Below the pieces are notes generated by a model. That model made no database searches and had not been told where the DNA came from. It was given only the letters and a program-made list of their open reading frames with translations. Both the position numbers and the translations under genes were made by a program. A DNA stretch of 5,135 nt from 2-01-FULL-41-21 sp038065335. GTDB lineage: Bacteria; Patescibacteriota; Minisyncoccia; 2-02-FULL-40-12; GWA2-44-9. Shown piece after piece: positions 4,963 to 5,135 of the stretch. The stretch's first letter is position 1, and every line of letters begins with the position of its first letter. The stretch covers positions 1 through 5,135 of the forward strand of contig JBBTRD010000019.1 of the NCBI GenBank assembly GCA_038065335.1, given 5' to 3'.

Positions 4963-5135
4963 ATGGCAGAAAAGGAACTCAAAAAGCAAGATAAAAAAGG
5001 CGCCGGAGGCGCCTCATATTCGGCTAAAGATATTCAGGTCTTGGAGGGGTTGGAACCGGTCCGGAAACGACCGGGGATGTATATCGGCTCGACGGGTGTT
5101 GAGGGACTGCACCATTTAATCTGGGAGGTTTTTGA
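4963..5135 (+). CDS. gyrB: DNA gyrase subunit B, N-terminal fragment (runs off window)
   Basis: GyrB is the ATPase subunit of DNA gyrase, which introduces negative supercoils with GyrA. The 57 complete codons seen start at ATG 4963. A lysine-rich, Gly/Ala-containing tail of about 18 residues is followed by the highly conserved GHKL-ATPase opening: YSAKDIQVLEGLEPVRKRPG (19-38), then MYIGSTGVEGLHHLIWEVF (39-57). The last partial codon GA is consistent with the catalytic-region sequence EVFDN. The ATP-binding motifs and the TOPRIM domain lie beyond the window. ParE shares this N terminus, but this form is more typical of GyrB; the call would need the downstream sequence to be certain. It has its own promoter and is separated from the PheRS gene by the inverted-repeat element. 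Confidence 0.9.
   Translation, partial: MAEKELKKQDKKGAGGASYSAKDIQVLEGLEPVRKRPGMYIGSTGVEGLHHLIWEVF

Noticed and set aside
1..5135. CRISPR array, phage genes or transposase
   Set aside because: No regularly spaced repeats of CRISPR length, no cas-like, phage structural or transposase motifs were seen on either strand.

Overview
The window looks like chromosomal DNA from an ultra-small bacterium of the Candidate Phyla Radiation (Patescibacteria, probably Parcubacteria-like). This is inferred from a Cys-patterned Ig-like/PKD surface protein, compact intergenic regions, an almost complete lack of Shine-Dalgarno sequences, a tRNA without encoded CCA, and an unusual single-chain phenylalanyl-tRNA synthetase. 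The genetic code appears standard. Two long reading frames use no UGA, and UGA is the natural stop of one small gene.

Layout. 1-1470 (+) is the 3' part of a secreted, multi-domain surface protein: three Ig-like Cys repeats, an Fn3-like region and a PKD domain. It is followed by four tandem heptamers and a strong terminator hairpin (1498-1535). A near-consensus sigma70 promoter (1514-1542) is embedded in that terminator and drives a small NlpC/P60-like protein (1552-2040, +), apparently from a leaderless mRNA. A perfect 28-bp palindrome (2093-2120) serves as a two-way terminator between this gene and a convergent tRNA-Asp(GTC) gene (2130-2203, -).

2288-3490 (+) is a toxin-antitoxin-like operon: a small unrecognised gene in the antitoxin position (2323-2601), then an epsilon/zeta- or PezT-type zeta toxin kinase (2603-3490). 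The zeta frame is cut by an in-frame TGA at 3164-3166, but all recognisable catalytic motifs lie before it. Next is a promoter with a possible 25-residue hydrophobic peptide gene (3533-3610) overlapping the start of a PheRS gene (3601-4773). That enzyme joins a PheS-like catalytic core directly to an anticodon-binding FDX-ACB domain, as in the mitochondrial enzyme, and no pheT follows. A 107-bp structured inverted-repeat element (4780-4886) separates it from a promoter and the first 57 codons of gyrB (4963 to the window end).

How the pieces relate. The housekeeping genes (tRNA-Asp, PheRS, GyrB) are independent short transcription units, each with its own promoter and bounded by hairpins. The surface protein, the NlpC/P60-like protein and the toxin-antitoxin pair are accessory genes. 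Three predicted promoters place the -10 box 6-9 nt before an ATG, suggesting that leaderless initiation is common in this genome. The observations most worth following are the mitochondrial-type PheRS, the interrupted zeta toxin with its unknown partner, the promoter inside a terminator, and the structured element before gyrB.
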